A stretch of DNA of 22,714 nucleotides from Bacteroidota bacterium (GTDB lineage: Bacteria > Bacteroidota > Bacteroidia > UKL13-3), in NCBI GenBank assembly GCA_010027395.1, contig RGVD01000013.1:1-22714 (forward strand), in the 5' to 3' direction. The notes under the pieces were generated by a model. The model was not told the DNA's origin. It worked only from the letters and a program-made list of their open reading frames with translations, and ran no database searches. Below are positions 21,771 to 22,714 of the stretch, piece by piece (the stretch's first letter is position 1; every line of letters starts with the position of its first letter). Position numbers and translations under genes: made by a program.

Positions 21771-22634
21771 ATGAAATATATTAATAAAAATTTACTAACA
21801 CTCGCTCTTTTAATGCCACTTGGGTTATTTGCTCAGTTTGGTAAAATTAAAAAAAAGGAAGACGTTGAAAAGTTTAAGGATACACGCTTAGTAGTTGTAT
21901 TAATGCAAGACAGTGCCTACAACGCTAGTATTATTTCTGCTATGGAAAAGTATTGGAATTTTACAGGTTTTGAATTTGCCTTTGATACTGCCATGCAAAA
22001 GTTTAAGAAGGGCGATTTTGCATTTTTATTATTTAGTAAATCTAAAGGAAGTAAAATTAGAACCAAGGTATGCAGCAGCGAAGAAGATTTTAACGGATTG
22101 GTAATTACTAAAAAATTTAAAAGAAGAATTGTTCCTGAAGATGTAATTGCACAAGCTTTTTGTAGAAATTTTATTGATACACCTGACTGGGAAACTGAAA
22201 TGATAAGAGGGGTTCAAATGCTTAATAACTATTTTAATTATGCTATAGAAGCCAAAAGTGATGGAGAACTTTCTGAAAACAAAATGATGAATAATTATCC
22301 ATCTGATAAGGGCTTGCTAATAGATAAGACCTTATTTGTTGAAGATAGACAAATAGAAATGAAGGGAAAGGAAGATAAGAATGTTTTGATTGACGGTGAA
22401 ATAGAAGAAACTGAAATTGAAAGTATTCAGAAAATGATAAAGGCCCAAGACAATATGTCCTTGTATTACTACTATTCAAAGGATGAAAAATTTTGTAATA
22501 AATTAATAATAAGCACAGCCAACAGTGAGTTAATGTATTTTAATTCGACTAGTTCAGATAAGTGTAAGTTGGTTGCTAGTGACTTGAAACAGGTAAAAAA
22601 TATTAAAACAGAATTTCTTAAAAAGAATAAGTAG
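21771..22634 (+). CDS. Secreted protein of unknown function
   Basis: 287 residues from the ATG at 21771. Starting there gives a clean signal peptide: MKYINKNLLTLALLMPLGLFAQ, i.e. two lysines, a hydrophobic core and a likely cut before or near Q. An upstream in-frame TTG would spoil this. The mature part has KFKDTRLVVVLMQD, an aromatic AMEKYWNFTGFEFAFD and a polar, acidic C-terminal third ending in KKNK. I recognise no enzymatic motif or known domain. Similar Bacteroidota proteins beginning FGKIKKKEDVE seem familiar, but I can name no function. The start of another gene follows after 14 bp. Confidence 0.75.
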   Translation: MKYINKNLLTLALLMPLGLFAQFGKIKKKEDVEKFKDTRLVVVLMQDSAYNASIISAMEKYWNFTGFEFAFDTAMQKFKKGDFAFLLFSKSKGSKIRTKVCSSEEDFNGLVITKKFKRRIVPEDVIAQAFCRNFIDTPDWETEMIRGVQMLNNYFNYAIEAKSDGELSENKMMNNYPSDKGLLIDKTLFVEDRQIEMKGKEDKNVLIDGEIEETEIESIQKMIKAQDNMSLYYYYSKDEKFCNKLIISTANSELMYFNSTSSDKCKLVASDLKQVKNIKTEFLKKNK

Positions 22635-22648
22635 AATTATTCACGAGC

Positions 22649-22714
22649 ATGGAAGAACCCAAATCTAAACCATTATTATACATACTTAACCCGTTGTGCG
22701 GTTGGATTACAAAG
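22649..22714 (+). CDS. Start of a further protein, cut by the window edge
   Basis: An open frame from ATG at 22649 to the end of the window encodes 22 residues, starting MEEPKSKPLLYILNPLCGW. It begins 14 bp after the secreted protein gene, on the same strand, which supports an operon. It is too short to identify. Confidence 0.5.
   Translation, partial: MEEPKSKPLLYILNPLCGWITK

Noticed and set aside
1..22714. CRISPR array, rRNA, insertion sequence or defence system
   Set aside because: No spaced repeats, no rRNA sequence, no transposase and no recognisable defence gene apart from the partial recombinase.

Overview
The window is an AT-rich bacterial chromosome segment from a member of the Bacteroidota. 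Three things point there: promoters of the TTTG/TTG-N19-20-TAnnTTTG type, start codons almost without Shine-Dalgarno sequences, and Bacteroidota-type ribosomal proteins (zinc-less L36 and S14, 'MSILAF...' RpoA). The genus cannot be told from the sequence alone.

Layout. (1) 1-925, minus strand: a tyrosine recombinase cut by the left edge. (2) 926-1239: a 314-bp divergent gap with two tandem promoters for the ribosomal cluster. (3) 1240-18310, plus strand: the fused str-S10-spc-alpha superoperon. Its order is rpsL, rpsG, fusA, rpsJ, rplC, rplD, rplW, rplB, rpsS, rplV, rpsC, rplP, rpmC, rpsQ, rplN, rplX, rplE, rpsN, [promoter] rpsH, rplF, rplR, rpsE, rpmD, rplO, secY, [promoter] infA, rpmJ, rpsM, rpsK, rpsD, rpoA, rplQ, ending at an intrinsic terminator (18331-18359). 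tuf and map are absent from the cluster. (4) 18431-19737: trpS and a cysteine-free HesB/IscA-like gene. (5) 19730-20798, minus strand: a pterin pair, PTPS-type queD then folE. (6) 20799-21140: a regulatory gap with repeated TTAAACAAAA motifs. (7) 21141-22714: an ECF sigma factor with terminator, a secreted protein of unknown function and the start of a further gene.

The main genes together make both ribosomal subunits, the elongation and initiation factors EF-G and IF-1, the Sec channel and the RNA polymerase alpha subunit. Three promoters that start the sub-operons share a -7 box plus a GCA(G/A)CCCTT start region, which suggests coordinated control.

The most unusual signal is a set of short losses inside otherwise perfect genes. 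rplB lacks about 31-32 codons and is frameshifted. rpoA lacks about 8 residues near its N-terminus. The sigma factor lacks about 10 residues of region 2.3/2.4. The end of rplO is fused out of frame over the start of secY. In essential single-copy genes this suggests assembly error or strain-level damage, and must be settled by reads before any biological reading. I did not find a defence system, CRISPR array, rRNA or tRNA.
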